Assembly: GCA_027600665.1 (NCBI GenBank)
Contig: JADGJL010000021.1
Location: 1-64,000, forward strand
Source: Irineochytrium annulatum
Taxonomy: Eukaryota; Chytridiomycota; Chytridiomycetes; Chytridiales; Chytridiaceae
Length of the DNA: 64,000 bases
Direction: 5' to 3'
The translations under genes were made by a program, and so were the position numbers. This document shows, piece by piece, positions 24,491-34,443 of this stretch. How positions within the stretch are numbered: position 1 is the stretch's first letter; the number at the start of each line of letters is the position of its first letter. Under the pieces are notes generated by a model. It was not told the DNA's origin. It worked only from the letters and a program-made list of their open reading frames with translations, and did not search any database.

Positions 24491-25327
24491 ATGACAACAG
24501 CTCAAACCGCACAACATTTACAATCCACAGTAAGTCTGCATAACGGTGTTTCTATGCCTTGGTTCGGATTAGGTGTATTTAAGGTAGAAGAAGGAACTGA
24601 ATTGGTTGATGCTGTGAAAAATGCAATTAAACATGGCTACCGCAGTATCGATACTGCTGCAATATACGGTAATGAATCCGGTGTTGGACAAGCGATTGCA
24701 GAAGCTTTGCAAGAAAACAATTTGAAGCGCGAAGAACTGTTTGTTACATCTAAAGTATGGAATGCAGACCTCGGATATGAAGAGACACTTGCTGCTTTTG
24801 ATACCACATTGAACAAACTAGGATTGGAATACCTGGATCTGTATCTGATTCATTGGCCTAAAACAGGCAAATACAAAGCAGCCTGGAAAGCCATGGAGGA
24901 GCTGTACGCAGCCGGCCGTATTAAGGCCATCGGTGTGAGTAACTTCCAGATTCATCACCTCGAAGACCTGATGCAGGATGCCAAAGTGAAACCGATGATC
25001 AATCAGGTGGAATACCACCCTCGCCTGACTCAGGTAGAACTCAAGGCTTTCTGCGAAAAGCATGGTATCCCGAAGCAAGGTCAGCTGTTGGACAATCCAG
25101 TACTCACGGCTATTGCTTCAGCCAAAGGCAAATCCGTTGCACAAGTCATCCTGCGTTGGGATCTGCAAAATGGAGTCATTACCATTCCGAAGTCCACCAA
25201 GGAACACCGGATTATTGAAAATTCCTCCATCTTCGACTTTGAACTTTCCAATGAAGAGATGGATCAGATCAGTGCTCTGAACGAAGATGTACGCGTTGGA
25301 CCTGATCCGGACAACTTCGATTTTTAA
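24491..25327 (+). CDS. Aldo/keto reductase (AKR5/YvgN-like) with an internal deletion
   Basis: This 278-residue protein has the full tetrad: Asp54 and Tyr59 in RSIDTAAIY, Lys88 in FVTSKVWN and His121 in LIHWPKTGKY. GVSNFQIHHL and VEYHPRLTQVEL are also normal. After CEKHGI the protein jumps straight to PKQGQLLDNP. The conserved strand-7 motif of AKRs, an aromatic-Ser-Pro-Leu segment that contacts NADPH, is missing. About eight residues appear to be lost near codon 193 (25064-25078), without a frameshift. The enzyme may be inactive or weakened. It uses GGAGG as its ribosome site. Confidence 0.88.
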   Translation: MTTAQTAQHLQSTVSLHNGVSMPWFGLGVFKVEEGTELVDAVKNAIKHGYRSIDTAAIYGNESGVGQAIAEALQENNLKREELFVTSKVWNADLGYEETLAAFDTTLNKLGLEYLDLYLIHWPKTGKYKAAWKAMEELYAAGRIKAIGVSNFQIHHLEDLMQDAKVKPMINQVEYHPRLTQVELKAFCEKHGIPKQGQLLDNPVLTAIASAKGKSVAQVILRWDLQNGVITIPKSTKEHRIIENSSIFDFELSNEEMDQISALNEDVRVGPDPDNFDF

Positions 25328-25367
25328 TGAATAACCTTTTGCGAGCCTGCGTTGTTTGATATAACAT

Positions 25368-25407
25368 AACGAAAAACCACCGGACCAGGAGCCGGTGGTT
25401 TTTCGTT
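25368..25407. terminator. Strong bidirectional terminator
   Basis: A perfect 16-bp stem (25368-25383 with 25392-25407; core AAAAACCACCGG/CCGGTGGTTTTT) has an 8-base loop. It separates the AKR gene from the convergent chitinase genes. Confidence 0.95.
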
Positions 25408-25481
25408 ATACTCTCTTCCCTATAGCCAAACCTCGCTAACACTGCATAATTCAATTCAAAATGAGGTATTGCATATTTTAA

Positions 25482-27581
25482 CTATTGAACCTGCCACAAT
25501 GCAGGGACATTGGAAGGTTCCCACCCAGGCAAGGAAGTGTGGGACTGCAAACATTTATACGTCTTGCCGCTATACGTGACCAGTTGTCCTACAGTATAGG
25601 CTGTATTCGCCTGCCAGGCGGAAACGCCCGGGTTCGTCGTCCCTGCTGCCGTTTTCACAGTCAACGCATTGCTCGCAACAGAACTATTCCCCGCCGCATC
25701 CTTTGCTTTTACCGTAAATGTATACGAGGTATCCGCAGCGAGCCCACTGATCGTTGCTGTCGTTCCGGTGACAGATGTCGCCAAAGCCGTTCCATTGTAC
25801 ACATCATAACCCGTTACACCCACGTTATCCGTAGATGCCGCCCAGCTCAGCGTTATGCTGGATGCCGTTTGCGCTGTCGATGCCAGGTTCATCGGTGCAG
25901 TTGGCGCTTGCGTATCACCTCCAGGCTGAGTCGTGGTGCTTACAGTTACAGCATTACTGGCTGCAGACAGATTACCTGCCGCATCTTTTGCTTTGATCGT
26001 AAAGGTATAGGAAGTACCCGCGGACAGACCGCTGATTGTTGCGGTCGTTCCGTTGACGGAGGCAGCAAGATTGGCACCATTGTAGACGTTATACCCGGTA
26101 ACCCCGACATTATCCGTTGAAGCATTCCAAGCGAGCGTCACCGAGTTGACCGTCACACCTGTCGAGCGGGCATTTCCCGGTACGCTTGGCGCCGTCGTAT
26201 CTGCTGGAGGTACTGTACCTCCGGTAGGCAGATCAGCTTTCAGTTTATTTTGGAGTGTTTTGTTACGGTCACCGCTAAGCTCCCAGAACATCGCACCGCC
26301 GAGTCCCTTGCTCTTGATATAAGCGGTTTTATATCCAATCGACTCCGCATCATCATAGCTAATAAAACGCTTGTTGGATGCATTATAGAGATATGGCACT
26401 TTGGCCGTATCATTCCAGTAACGCGTGTACCCGTTTTTGTTAATGTAGTTGGTCTCCAGATCATAGAAGTCAAAGGAACCTGCTTCCCATGTTCCAACGG
26501 ATGAACCTCCCGTGCAGGTCTGATACTGGCCATTGCCCTCCTGTGCGCATCCATCCCAGCCGCGGCCATAGAATGGAACACCAAGCACAAGTTTGGCGGC
26601 TGGTACTCCGGCATTCAGATGCCCTTGTGCTCCGGCAGCCACATTAAATGTATTGGCATCCGGCACCCCGGCAGCCGAAGCCGCAGAGTCATAGTTCAAC
26701 GGCGCGTTATGCGCGCTGACTTTTTGCCAGGCCCCGTTAAAATCGTATGTCATAATGTTAATCCAATCGACGATGGAAGCTATGTTGGCAAGCTCAGTAT
26801 TTGCAGCATAGGTCGTCGACGCTCCGCTTGCAATCGTAAGCAGATACTTCTTGCCGTCCACAGCTCCGGCAGCATCCAGCTTCTCACGGATTTTGCTCAG
26901 AAGCAGCGTGTAATTTTGCTTATCCTCCGGACGTTTGCTATTACCATCCAGCCCGCCTGATACCGGGTACTCCCAGTCCAAATCTACCCCGTCAAAATTG
27001 TATTTGCGCAGGAATTCGACGGCAGAGTTCGCAAATACCTCCCGTGTTGCAGCAGTCGCAGCCACATCAGAGAAGCGGTTGGACCATGTCCATCCTCCGA
27101 CGGAGATGATCGTCTTCAGATTAGGATTGATCTGTTTCAGCTTGTTCAGCTGATTGATATTGCCTGCAATGGGCTGATCCCACGTATCCCCTGCAAATGT
27201 CTTGCCGGTATCAATCCATGGATCGCCAAGTACGATTGTTCCATTCGGTACATTGATTGTCTGGCTCTTTTCATTCTGGCATGTCCAGGTCACCGGATTA
27301 GGGCCCGAAGGGTCCGGATTCCCATGAACACCGTTCCAGCAGATATCGGCAAAAGCATAGTTGATATGCGTAACCTTGGTTGGGTCGATATCCGTTACGT
27401 TATAGTTTCTCCCGTACGCAGCCCAAGACGGGTAGTAACCGACAATTTTATAAGAATCGGCTGCTGACGCCGTAGCGGGTTGGAGCACAAAAGAAGGAAC
27501 AATGATGGATAAGAGCAGGGATAGACCCAGTAAAAACGTTGCAGTCTTCTTGAAAGCAGTGTGTTTATTGAAAGGTATCAT
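25482..27581 (-). CDS. Secreted GH18 chitinase with two FnIII and a CBM5/12
   Basis: This 699-residue protein is exported: a signal peptide (about 1-40, ending ATASAA) is followed by a GH18 barrel (about 42-445). The catalytic signature [10 protein letters not shown] (DxxDxDxE) carries the acid/base Glu, and [13 protein letters not shown] and the YGRGW segment are also present. Two fibronectin III modules follow (about 460-550 and 555-640; [23 protein letters not shown]) and a C-terminal CBM5/12 (about 655-699; [27 protein letters not shown]). It should release chitobiose or longer oligomers from chitin. The ATG directly follows the stop of the preceding chitinase gene, with GGAGG inside that gene. 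Confidence 0.96.
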   Translation of the reverse strand: MIPFNKHTAFKKTATFLLGLSLLLSIIVPSFVLQPATASAADSYKIVGYYPSWAAYGRNYNVTDIDPTKVTHINYAFADICWNGVHGNPDPSGPNPVTWTCQNEKSQTINVPNGTIVLGDPWIDTGKTFAGDTWDQPIAGNINQLNKLKQINPNLKTIISVGGWTWSNRFSDVAATAATREVFANSAVEFLRKYNFDGVDLDWEYPVSGGLDGNSKRPEDKQNYTLLLSKIREKLDAAGAVDGKKYLLTIASGASTTYAANTELANIASIVDWINIMTYDFNGAWQKVSAHNAPLNYDSAASAAGVPDANTFNVAAGAQGHLNAGVPAAKLVLGVPFYGRGWDGCAQEGNGQYQTCTGGSSVGTWEAGSFDFYDLETNYINKNGYTRYWNDTAKVPYLYNASNKRFISYDDAESIGYKTAYIKSKGLGGAMFWELSGDRNKTLQNKLKADLPTGGTVPPADTTAPSVPGNARSTGVTVNSVTLAWNASTDNVGVTGYNVYNGANLAASVNGTTATISGLSAGTSYTFTIKAKDAAGNLSAASNAVTVSTTTQPGGDTQAPTAPMNLASTAQTASSITLSWAASTDNVGVTGYDVYNGTALATSVTGTTATISGLAADTSYTFTVKAKDAAGNSSVASNALTVKTAAGTTNPGVSAWQANTAYTVGQLVTYSGKTYKCLQSHTSLPGWEPSNVPALWQVQ

Positions 27582-29153
27582 CTAATACACAACCTCCTTT
27601 GTCGTTTGCGTACTCAGCCCATTCAGGAACGGACGATGTGCGCTCGAAAACTGGTTATTCGTATATGCATCCCAATTGATTGACCAGGTCATAATCCCTT
27701 TTATCCCCGCATAACCCGCAGGCTGGCGCAAAGTATAGGAACCGCCGTACGACACACCTTTGATTAGGTAGTTCAGCGCCTTCTGCAGTTCGGCTGGCGT
27801 GGTATACCCGCCCCCGGCAGCCTGTTGGGAGGCCGGTACGCCGATCGCAATCTGGTCCGGTCGCAGGGCACTAAAGAACGGGCCTGAGCTGCCGCCTACA
27901 TGGAAGCCTTGAAGCAGCATCTCCGCCATGGCCACATGGAAATCAGCTGTTCCTTGCGCGTAAGAGCGTCCATCCAGCCCCACCATGGAGCCCGTGTTAT
28001 AGTGCTGCACATGAAGCAAGGTCAGGTCATCACGCAAGGCATGGATGACTGGCAAGTAAGCTCCCCAAGGGCCGCCGTAGCTCAGATATCCACCCTGTAC
28101 ATAGGCCGTCTCCGGCGCAGCCGTCAGGATGAAATTAGCGCCGAAATGTGACTTAACCGCTTTCACGCCTTGGATGAGGTTAATAATTTTCGGTGTAGTT
28201 GGACTACGGAAATCGGTATCCCCTGCATTCAGAGAGAGGGAACTTCCTTCCAGATCGATATCAAGACCATTGAAACCATACGTAGAAATGATTGATTTTA
28301 ACGAATCTTCGAATTGTTGTCTCTTGGTCGCGTCGGTAAGCTCAATGGTACCGTTGGCTCCCCCCATGGAAAGCAGTACTTTTTTCCCCTGGCTTTGCAG
28401 GTAGGCAATATCAGATTTGAATTCGGCTACCGTTGCATTGTATGGAGTAAAAGCAAGCGTTCCGCTGCCATGTGAAATCGGTTCGGCAAAGGAGACATTA
28501 ATGACGTCATATGCTGTTGATACGTTACGAAGTCTGATATTCGTTGAACCATTATCGAAGTTGTGCCAGTAGCCGATCAGCCATTTGCTGCCGGTTGGTC
28601 CAGGATTGGAAGACCCGTTGGAAGTCGTTACACTGAGGGAGGTGCTCGCAGCGGATATATTGCCTGCGGCATCTTTGGCTTTTACCGTAAAAGCATAGGT
28701 CGTGCTAGCTGTCAGTCCCGTGACTACAGCTGTTGTAGTTGAAGTACTTGTCACAAGAACGCCGTTCCGGTACACCTCATATGCCACTACACCCACATTA
28801 TCCGTGGATGCATTCCAGGCAAGGCTAACGGAGGTGTTCGTTATGGCGGATGAAGTCAGACCCGCAGGAACAGAAGGCGGTGCCGTATCTGGCGTTGGCG
28901 TTTCCCCTCCCGAACCTTCCCCGACGTATTTCCACAACGCGGGTACAACAGAGGGCTCCCATCCGGTCAATGCCGTGTGGGCCTGAATACACTCATAATC
29001 TTTATTTTGATAAGTGACGAGGTCTCCTTTCTTGTATGCGGTGCCTGCCTGCCACTGGGCGGCGGCATCGGCTCTCGGTGCAAACCACAAAAGAAGTAGA
29101 AGAAATGCCAAAGCAAATGTAATAACCGGGCGGAATCGAACAGCTTGATTCAA
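27582..29153 (-). CDS. Secreted GH18 chitinase (ChiD-like) with N-terminal CBM5/12
   Basis: About 523 residues from a TTG start at 29153 that follows AGGAGGGA. An ATG at 29207 lies further upstream without a site and would spoil the signal peptide. Order: signal peptide (about 1-31, ending ADAAA), CBM5/12 (about 32-75; QWQAGTAYKKGDLVTY), FnIII (about 92-175) and GH18 (about 185-515). The catalytic segment is FNGLDIDLEG, again DxxDxDxE. This module order is the reverse of the downstream chitinase and is typical of ChiD-type enzymes. The two genes form a coupled operon and probably act together on chitin. Confidence 0.95.
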   Translation of the reverse strand: MNQAVRFRPVITFALAFLLLLLWFAPRADAAAQWQAGTAYKKGDLVTYQNKDYECIQAHTALTGWEPSVVPALWKYVGEGSGGETPTPDTAPPSVPAGLTSSAITNTSVSLAWNASTDNVGVVAYEVYRNGVLVTSTSTTTAVVTGLTASTTYAFTVKAKDAAGNISAASTSLSVTTSNGSSNPGPTGSKWLIGYWHNFDNGSTNIRLRNVSTAYDVINVSFAEPISHGSGTLAFTPYNATVAEFKSDIAYLQSQGKKVLLSMGGANGTIELTDATKRQQFEDSLKSIISTYGFNGLDIDLEGSSLSLNAGDTDFRSPTTPKIINLIQGVKAVKSHFGANFILTAAPETAYVQGGYLSYGGPWGAYLPVIHALRDDLTLLHVQHYNTGSMVGLDGRSYAQGTADFHVAMAEMLLQGFHVGGSSGPFFSALRPDQIAIGVPASQQAAGGGYTTPAELQKALNYLIKGVSYGGSYTLRQPAGYAGIKGIMTWSINWDAYTNNQFSSAHRPFLNGLSTQTTKEVVY

Positions 29154-29345
29154 GCAAAATCCCTCCTGTACTAAGGATACGTTCACCTTGCAAACAAAGA
29201 TATCCATCGTCCACCTGCATCTGATCTATGATCGATTAGAGCCAGCCTCATTCAGCCATCTGATGTTGCGTGTCGCTTCACTCCCTTCCCTTATCAAAAT
29301 GGACCTTCCCTCTCGTTTTCTCTTTCAGCAGACATCACCAAATTT

Positions 29346-29375
29346 TACAGGGAATTTACAGATCCTCACCCTGTA
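29346..29375. promoter_or_regulatory. Inverted repeat upstream of the chitinase operon
   Basis: TACAGGG and CCCTGTA are separated by 16 bases, about 200 bases before the first chitinase start. The rest of 29154-29445 contains no ORF or clear promoter. Confidence 0.3.
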
Positions 29376-29445
29376 TTTAATCAGTAAAATGCCTGGGAGA
29401 TAAGGGATAAAATAGTTCTATTGGGGGCGAAAAATGTAATATGGA

Positions 29446-29493
29446 ACGCCGAAAAGGCTTTCCGCCAAGTCCTCAGGAGACTTGAAAGAAAGC
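29446..29493 (-). terminator. Terminator of the pectin operon
   Basis: AGGCTTTC and GAAAGCCT flank an inner AAGTC/GACTT stem, and TTTT follows on the - strand. It is 36 bases beyond the pectinesterase stop. Confidence 0.6.
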
Positions 29494-29528
29494 CTGTGTT
29501 ATATATTGTGTAGAGAATAGGGCGAATC

Positions 29529-30590
29529 TTACCGCTGCTCCCCTTCCCCTTCAAAAGGCTGCCAACCATCCACGCCGGATAGAATCAGAGGTATAGCGTA
29601 CTCCGCCGCTTCCTGTTCGGTCAGCATTTTGGCCCAGGGCACACGATCAGCAGCACGTCCGGCACCAGGCCCGGCACTGTTATATTCCGCATACTGAACG
29701 GTCTGCTCCGCATCTGTCTTGTTCCAGTTATGCCATCCCTCCCGCTTCACATGAGCGCCGATCCAGCAGTTCAGAAAACAGACTTTGGCATGATGACGCC
29801 ACGGCCTGCCCAGATACACCGACTGCGGCGGAGCATTGCTGGTCAGATCACAGTCCAGAAACACATAGCCGTATCGTACATCCTCCGGAGTAGACGCTGC
29901 GGTAATCCAGCCGTTCACTTGTCCATCCGCAGCCTCCGCTTCGGTCAGGCGATTCTTCGTAAAAATCTCGCAGCCCTTAAATACCACCGTAGCCGAGCCA
30001 AAAATAAAATCGATATCGCCTTCAATGTAACAGTCTTCGAAATACTGCCGCAGTTTGCGCCGCTCGGCACCATCACGTGGCCCGCCAAAGTAACTTCGAT
30101 CCATGGGTTGCTCCGGCAATGGGCCGGTGAAGATCGTATCCTGGTGGCCGATCAGACGACAGAGGCGAAAGACCGCCCGGTCTCCATCTACGTAAACGGC
30201 CAGCGCCTGACCAACCTCCTTGCCCGGCCCGGCAGCATTTACGAAGGAAATGCCCTCTGCCGTAAAATCATCGGCACCGATGAAAGCGGTATAGGAATGA
30301 AACGTATGATATGGCGACCCGTCCGGGAACTTCTTAAGTGCATAATCATCATACGTAATGATCGTCTGCTCCGCCCCGTCACCAATCAGATGGATGCCCG
30401 GCTTCTCCATATGCAGCTTCTCATAATAGACGCCAGCTTTTACTCGAATCGGAACGTTTCCGATGCCATTCTCCGGCAGCGCATCAACTGCAGCCTGAAT
30501 CGTCACATAATCCCCCGTCCCATCTGAAGCAACAGTCAGACAGGGAGTCGATGGTTCCAATGCTGTATTCGGCAATTTCTGCTGTGTCAT
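29529..30590 (-). CDS. Pectin methylesterase (CE8), apparently intracellular
   Basis: This 353-residue right-handed beta-helix enzyme removes methyl esters from pectin fragments. Signature segments are TIQAAVDALPE, EGISFVNAAGP, RLIGHQDTIFTGP (first catalytic region), CYIEGDIDFIFGSA (catalytic Asp residues) and YLGRPWRHHAK (Arg). No signal peptide is present, so it probably acts on imported oligosaccharides. It is the last gene of the operon and overlaps the GH105 gene by 4 bases. Confidence 0.94.
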   Translation of the reverse strand: MTQQKLPNTALEPSTPCLTVASDGTGDYVTIQAAVDALPENGIGNVPIRVKAGVYYEKLHMEKPGIHLIGDGAEQTIITYDDYALKKFPDGSPYHTFHSYTAFIGADDFTAEGISFVNAAGPGKEVGQALAVYVDGDRAVFRLCRLIGHQDTIFTGPLPEQPMDRSYFGGPRDGAERRKLRQYFEDCYIEGDIDFIFGSATVVFKGCEIFTKNRLTEAEAADGQVNGWITAASTPEDVRYGYVFLDCDLTSNAPPQSVYLGRPWRHHAKVCFLNCWIGAHVKREGWHNWNKTDAEQTVQYAEYNSAGPGAGRAADRVPWAKMLTEQEAAEYAIPLILSGVDGWQPFEGEGEQR

Positions 30591-31699
30591 GGCAATCGCT
30601 CCATTTCCAGCGCTGCCAGCAGGAGTGGAGCCACCCCCATAAAGGAATCGCTTACAACCGCTTCGCTCACATAGTAGCTGTACGAGCCATCCCGGTCCAG
30701 ACTTAGTCCTGCGCCATGACAGATCCCGTTTAACCGAACGCCATCAGCCGTCTCCTCCACCAATCTGGAGTAAAGCCCCTGCCATCCTTTCTCCGCCGCA
30801 GCTCTGAAATGCGGCTCCAGATACTTCAGCCGCACACCCTTGGCAAGTGCATATACAAACATGCTTGACCCGGATGCTTCCAGATAGTTGCCTTTGCGGA
30901 AGCCCTGATCCAGCACCTGAAACCATAACCCGCTCTCCTGCTCCTGCACGCGCACCAAAGCATGGCACATCCGTTCGAAGATACCGATGATGGTGCCGCG
31001 TTTTGCATGATTCACGGGGAAATGCTCCACGCTGTCCACAATCGCCATAGCATACCAGCCCATCGCCCGGCTCCAGAAGTGTGGCGAGCACCCTGTCGAT
31101 GAATCGGCCCAGACCTGTTCCTTCGATTCATCCCAGCCATGATAGAGCAGTCCGGTCAGGGGATCACGGGTCTGGCGTTCGATCAGCAGAATCTGGTGCG
31201 CTACTTCATCCCATAACTCGGGGTGATCAAATGTCTTCGCATACTCGGATAGAAAGGGAGAGGACATATACAGGCCGTCCAGCCACATCTGGAATGGATA
31301 GATTTTTTTGTGCCAGAAGCCGCCCTCCGACGTTCGAGGTTGCCCTGCGAGCTGTGCGGCCAAGAGATGTGCCGCTTCTGCGTAACGCTGATCTTCAGCA
31401 CCCTCCAGTAATGCAAACAGGTTTTTCCCCTGATTAATCTGATCCAGATTATATTCTTCCAAAGTATACGTGCCAATAGAACCATCTGGCTGGATATACA
31501 AGTCCATATGTTTTTTCATAAAATCAACATACTCTTGCTTGCCATAATATCGCCCAGTTCGAGCCATCGCCATCAATGTCATGCCTTCCACGTATGCCCA
31601 TCGTCCCGAAGGGAACGCATGATAACCGTCCCCGTCACATTGCTGGATGATCGTTGCTGCAATTCGCTCAGACCAGGATAACTGCGTCTGTACCTGCAT
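30587..31699 (-). CDS. GH105 unsaturated rhamnogalacturonyl hydrolase (YteR-like)
   Basis: About 370 residues, forming an (alpha/alpha)6 barrel. The family segments RWAYVEGMTLMAMARTG, GGFWHKKIYPFQMWLDGLYM (the Asp general acid region), SPFLSEYAKTF and DSSTGCSPHFWSRAMGWYAMAIVD are all present. It cleaves the unsaturated galacturonyl residue left by lyases on rhamnogalacturonan or pectin. It is cytoplasmic, with no signal peptide. The ATG at 31699 follows AAGGAGG at 8 bases; the TTG six bases upstream lacks proper spacing. It pairs with the pectinesterase in one operon. Confidence 0.93.
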   Translation of the reverse strand: MQVQTQLSWSERIAATIIQQCDGDGYHAFPSGRWAYVEGMTLMAMARTGRYYGKQEYVDFMKKHMDLYIQPDGSIGTYTLEEYNLDQINQGKNLFALLEGAEDQRYAEAAHLLAAQLAGQPRTSEGGFWHKKIYPFQMWLDGLYMSSPFLSEYAKTFDHPELWDEVAHQILLIERQTRDPLTGLLYHGWDESKEQVWADSSTGCSPHFWSRAMGWYAMAIVDSVEHFPVNHAKRGTIIGIFERMCHALVRVQEQESGLWFQVLDQGFRKGNYLEASGSSMFVYALAKGVRLKYLEPHFRAAAEKGWQGLYSRLVEETADGVRLNGICHGAGLSLDRDGSYSYYVSEAVVSDSFMGVAPLLLAALEMERLP

Positions 31700-31770
31700 A
31701 AGCAATTCCTCCTTGAATGTTGTACTTAACTAATACATGTATGACTAACGGATAACCGCTTCACTCTTGC

Positions 31771-32745
31771 TTATTGTCGGCACATTGCCGTTGAATTGCG
31801 AAGGTTCAGCTTGGGCTGAATGACTACCGGAACATCGACCTGTTCATCACGAATCAACGATACAATCAGCTCCGCTGCCTGCACGGCCAGTTCATCCAGA
31901 GACGGGCCAATTGTCGTCAAGGCCACTTCGGCATACTGCATATCCGGCAGATCATCATACCCGATTAACGAGATATCGCGCGGAACGCTGTAACCTGCCT
32001 CAAGCAAAGCCCGAAGTGCACCTCGGGTGACCAGGTTGTTCAGCCCAATAAAAGCTGTCGGCGACTCCGGCCCAAACGCATGATTACGTATGGCAAAATA
32101 CCCGTCTTCCCAGGAGGAATACGCTGGCAGCACATGGTCTTCATTAAAAGCCAGACCCGTACGCTGCAACGCTTCCCGGTATCCCTCCAGTTTAATGTTC
32201 TGCGAGTTGCCGATGAACCCGATTCGGCTGTGCCCCAGCGATTTCAGATGCTCCACTGCTTTGAACAATCCTTCTTTGCGATCAATCTTAATGTAAGGAG
32301 AGTTCGGCGCTTCATCTGTACCCAGCACAAAACATGGCATGTTGAGTGTCGCGAACTTTTTCCAGAACATCTCCCGATTGTCCAGTGCATAGTCCCACAG
32401 AATACATCCGTCCACACGCAGCTGGCTGAAGACATCCACACCATCATCCGCTACAACCAGGATCATCTGATACCCCCGCTTCTTCAGCTCGGTGTGCAGA
32501 CGGCCGGAGATGTTCGAGAATAACGGATTGCTCAGTTCATCCAGCACAAAGCCGATGATATTGCTTCTGCCGGTGGAGAGTTGCCGGGCCAGCATATTTT
32601 TTCGATATTGATGTTTCTCCGCGACCGCAAGCACCTTTTGCTTCGTAGCCGGTTTGATTCGGGGATCATCATTCAGCGCCTTGGATACTGTGCTATAGCT
32701 CACCCCCGCCAGTTTGGCAATGTCTTTAATGGTTATCAAAATCAA
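31771..32745 (-). CDS. LacI-family regulator of the pectin locus
   Basis: This 324-residue protein has a LacI helix-turn-helix (TIKDIAKLAGVSYSTVSKAL, hinge NMLARQLSTGRSNIIGF) and a periplasmic-binding-like effector domain (CFVLGTDEAPNSPYI, GHSRIGFIGNS, ISLIGYDDL). A TTG start is used, at 32745 or 32739, behind GAGAGGTG. It lies between the ABC importer and the enzyme genes. The perfect palindrome at 36473 and its degenerate copy at 36298 are the likely targets. The sugar ligand is unknown but should be a pectin-derived oligosaccharide. Confidence 0.93.
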   Translation of the reverse strand: MILITIKDIAKLAGVSYSTVSKALNDDPRIKPATKQKVLAVAEKHQYRKNMLARQLSTGRSNIIGFVLDELSNPLFSNISGRLHTELKKRGYQMILVVADDGVDVFSQLRVDGCILWDYALDNREMFWKKFATLNMPCFVLGTDEAPNSPYIKIDRKEGLFKAVEHLKSLGHSRIGFIGNSQNIKLEGYREALQRTGLAFNEDHVLPAYSSWEDGYFAIRNHAFGPESPTAFIGLNNLVTRGALRALLEAGYSVPRDISLIGYDDLPDMQYAEVALTTIGPSLDELAVQAAELIVSLIRDEQVDVPVVIQPKLNLRNSTAMCRQ

Positions 32746-32778
32746 TCAACACCTCTCATACGCCTGAAACCCTATTTC

Positions 32779-34374
32779 CTATTTCTGTGCAGCCTTATAA
32801 CGATCATATTGTGCCTGTCTGCCCGCAATAACCTGCTCTATATTCATCTTCTTCAACGTCTCAATATAACTGTCAAACTGATCCAGACTAGCATCACCGC
32901 TAATAAACTTGAAGTTCATCTCTTCCACATATGTGGTAATGTCAGGCATCGCCATGCTCTCCACGCTCGCTTCATCCGGCAGGGCATAGACAAACGGGAA
33001 CGGTTCACGGACATACGGCTCCAGTTCCTTATCCATCTTCGCATGCCAAGGGGCCACAACGGAATCGGCAGAATCGGTCGATTGAATGTTCGGCAGATTC
33101 ACCGGTCCGATGCCGAGCTTCTGAATGTATTCATTGTCCTTGCCTTTGTCCGTAAATGTCTTCACGCCATTCTCTTCCGTATACGTGTCATCCTTGATGC
33201 CCCACGTATAATATGTCTGTGCCTCTTCACTTACCGCATAATCCAGGAAGCGGAAAGCCAGCTCTGGATTTTTGCTATCCCGCGTGATACCGAAGATGCC
33301 GCTAACCGGGGTACGTCCTACGTAAAACTGATCGCCATGCGGTCCTTTCAGTGGCAGAATGCCTTTGATGATTGGCTCTTCCGGATTGTAATCCTTGAAC
33401 AGCGGGCTGTAGACCATCGACATGTACCAGCTGAAATTAAACATTGCGCCGGTCACATCCTGAGAGATCCGCGATGTGACCTGATCACTCGTGGTACTCG
33501 CATAATCTACCCCAAGCAGACCTTCCTTGTACAGTCCATTCAGATAGGTCAGGTACTCCTTGTATGCCGGCTCATAATAGCTGAAATGCACCTTGCCCTG
33601 ATCGTCTGCATAAAACTGATTGGACAGATCAAGTCCAAATGCAGGGCCAAAGGCCATGGACACAAATTTCGCTTCCATGGACAGTGGAATCTCATCGGCT
33701 TTTCCGTTGCCGTTCGGGTCGTCTGTCTTGAACTTGCGCAGCATCGCCGTAAACTCATCCAACGTGGTCGGCTCGCTTAATCCAAGCTTATCAAGCCAGC
33801 GAACATTGACCATAAATACCGGCATGTAGTTGCGGGTTAGCGTCTGCTGCGGGACATAATACATTTTACCATCTGGCGTCGTTAAACTGGCTTTGACCGA
33901 AGGCGACTTTTCATATATTTTTTTCAGATTCACGCCGTATTTCTCCACCAGATCATTAATCGGAATGAATAGACCGCTGTTGATGTACTTCATCAGTTGA
34001 TCCTGATCCGGCAGGTACACAATATCGGGCAAGCCGGTACCGGCAGCCAGCCTCGGATTTACGGCATCCGCATAGTTCTGCGGTGGTATGAGATCCCAAT
34101 CGACCGTAACACCGGCGTTACTCTCAATTTTCTTAACGATAGCTGCGGTGGAGAGATCCACGTTGGTCGTCCAGGCGTTAGTGCCGAGAATGGACAGCTT
34201 GGCATCCGGTTGATCCGTTACCGGCCCTGCCCCGGTATAATTGAAAGCCGGTTCCGAACTGGACGGGGTGCTCCCCTCCTCGGTTCCTGCCCCTGTTCCA
34301 CCACTACATCCCGCCAGGCTGATTGCCAGTATCGCTGCCATTACACTTTTTCTTCCTGCCCCTTTAAATCTCAT
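32779..34374 (-). CDS. ABC transporter sugar-binding lipoprotein (YtcQ/LplA type)
   Basis: This 531-residue lipoprotein has signal peptide MRFKGAGRKSVMAAILAISL and lipobox LAGC (Cys23). The mature part is a two-lobe extracellular solute-binding protein of family 1. Segments NPRLAAGTGLPDIVYLPDQD and AFRFLDYAVSEEAQTYYTWG are typical. It delivers oligosaccharides to the two permeases whose genes lie just upstream. No ATPase gene is present; related systems share the MsmX ATPase encoded elsewhere. Confidence 0.93.
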   Translation of the reverse strand: MRFKGAGRKSVMAAILAISLAGCSGGTGAGTEEGSTPSSSEPAFNYTGAGPVTDQPDAKLSILGTNAWTTNVDLSTAAIVKKIESNAGVTVDWDLIPPQNYADAVNPRLAAGTGLPDIVYLPDQDQLMKYINSGLFIPINDLVEKYGVNLKKIYEKSPSVKASLTTPDGKMYYVPQQTLTRNYMPVFMVNVRWLDKLGLSEPTTLDEFTAMLRKFKTDDPNGNGKADEIPLSMEAKFVSMAFGPAFGLDLSNQFYADDQGKVHFSYYEPAYKEYLTYLNGLYKEGLLGVDYASTTSDQVTSRISQDVTGAMFNFSWYMSMVYSPLFKDYNPEEPIIKGILPLKGPHGDQFYVGRTPVSGIFGITRDSKNPELAFRFLDYAVSEEAQTYYTWGIKDDTYTEENGVKTFTDKGKDNEYIQKLGIGPVNLPNIQSTDSADSVVAPWHAKMDKELEPYVREPFPFVYALPDEASVESMAMPDITTYVEEMNFKFISGDASLDQFDSYIETLKKMNIEQVIAGRQAQYDRYKAAQK

Positions 34375-34443
34375 CCATCATTCCTCCTTAGGTATGAACC
34401 ATTTTGAACTCCCTTGAATGACATGACACTTAAGTAAGTAAAG

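Noticed and set aside
32581..33780. 399-residue open frame antisense to the LacI and binding-protein genes
   Set aside because: It crosses two well-supported genes and their intergenic gap, with no domain or start signal.
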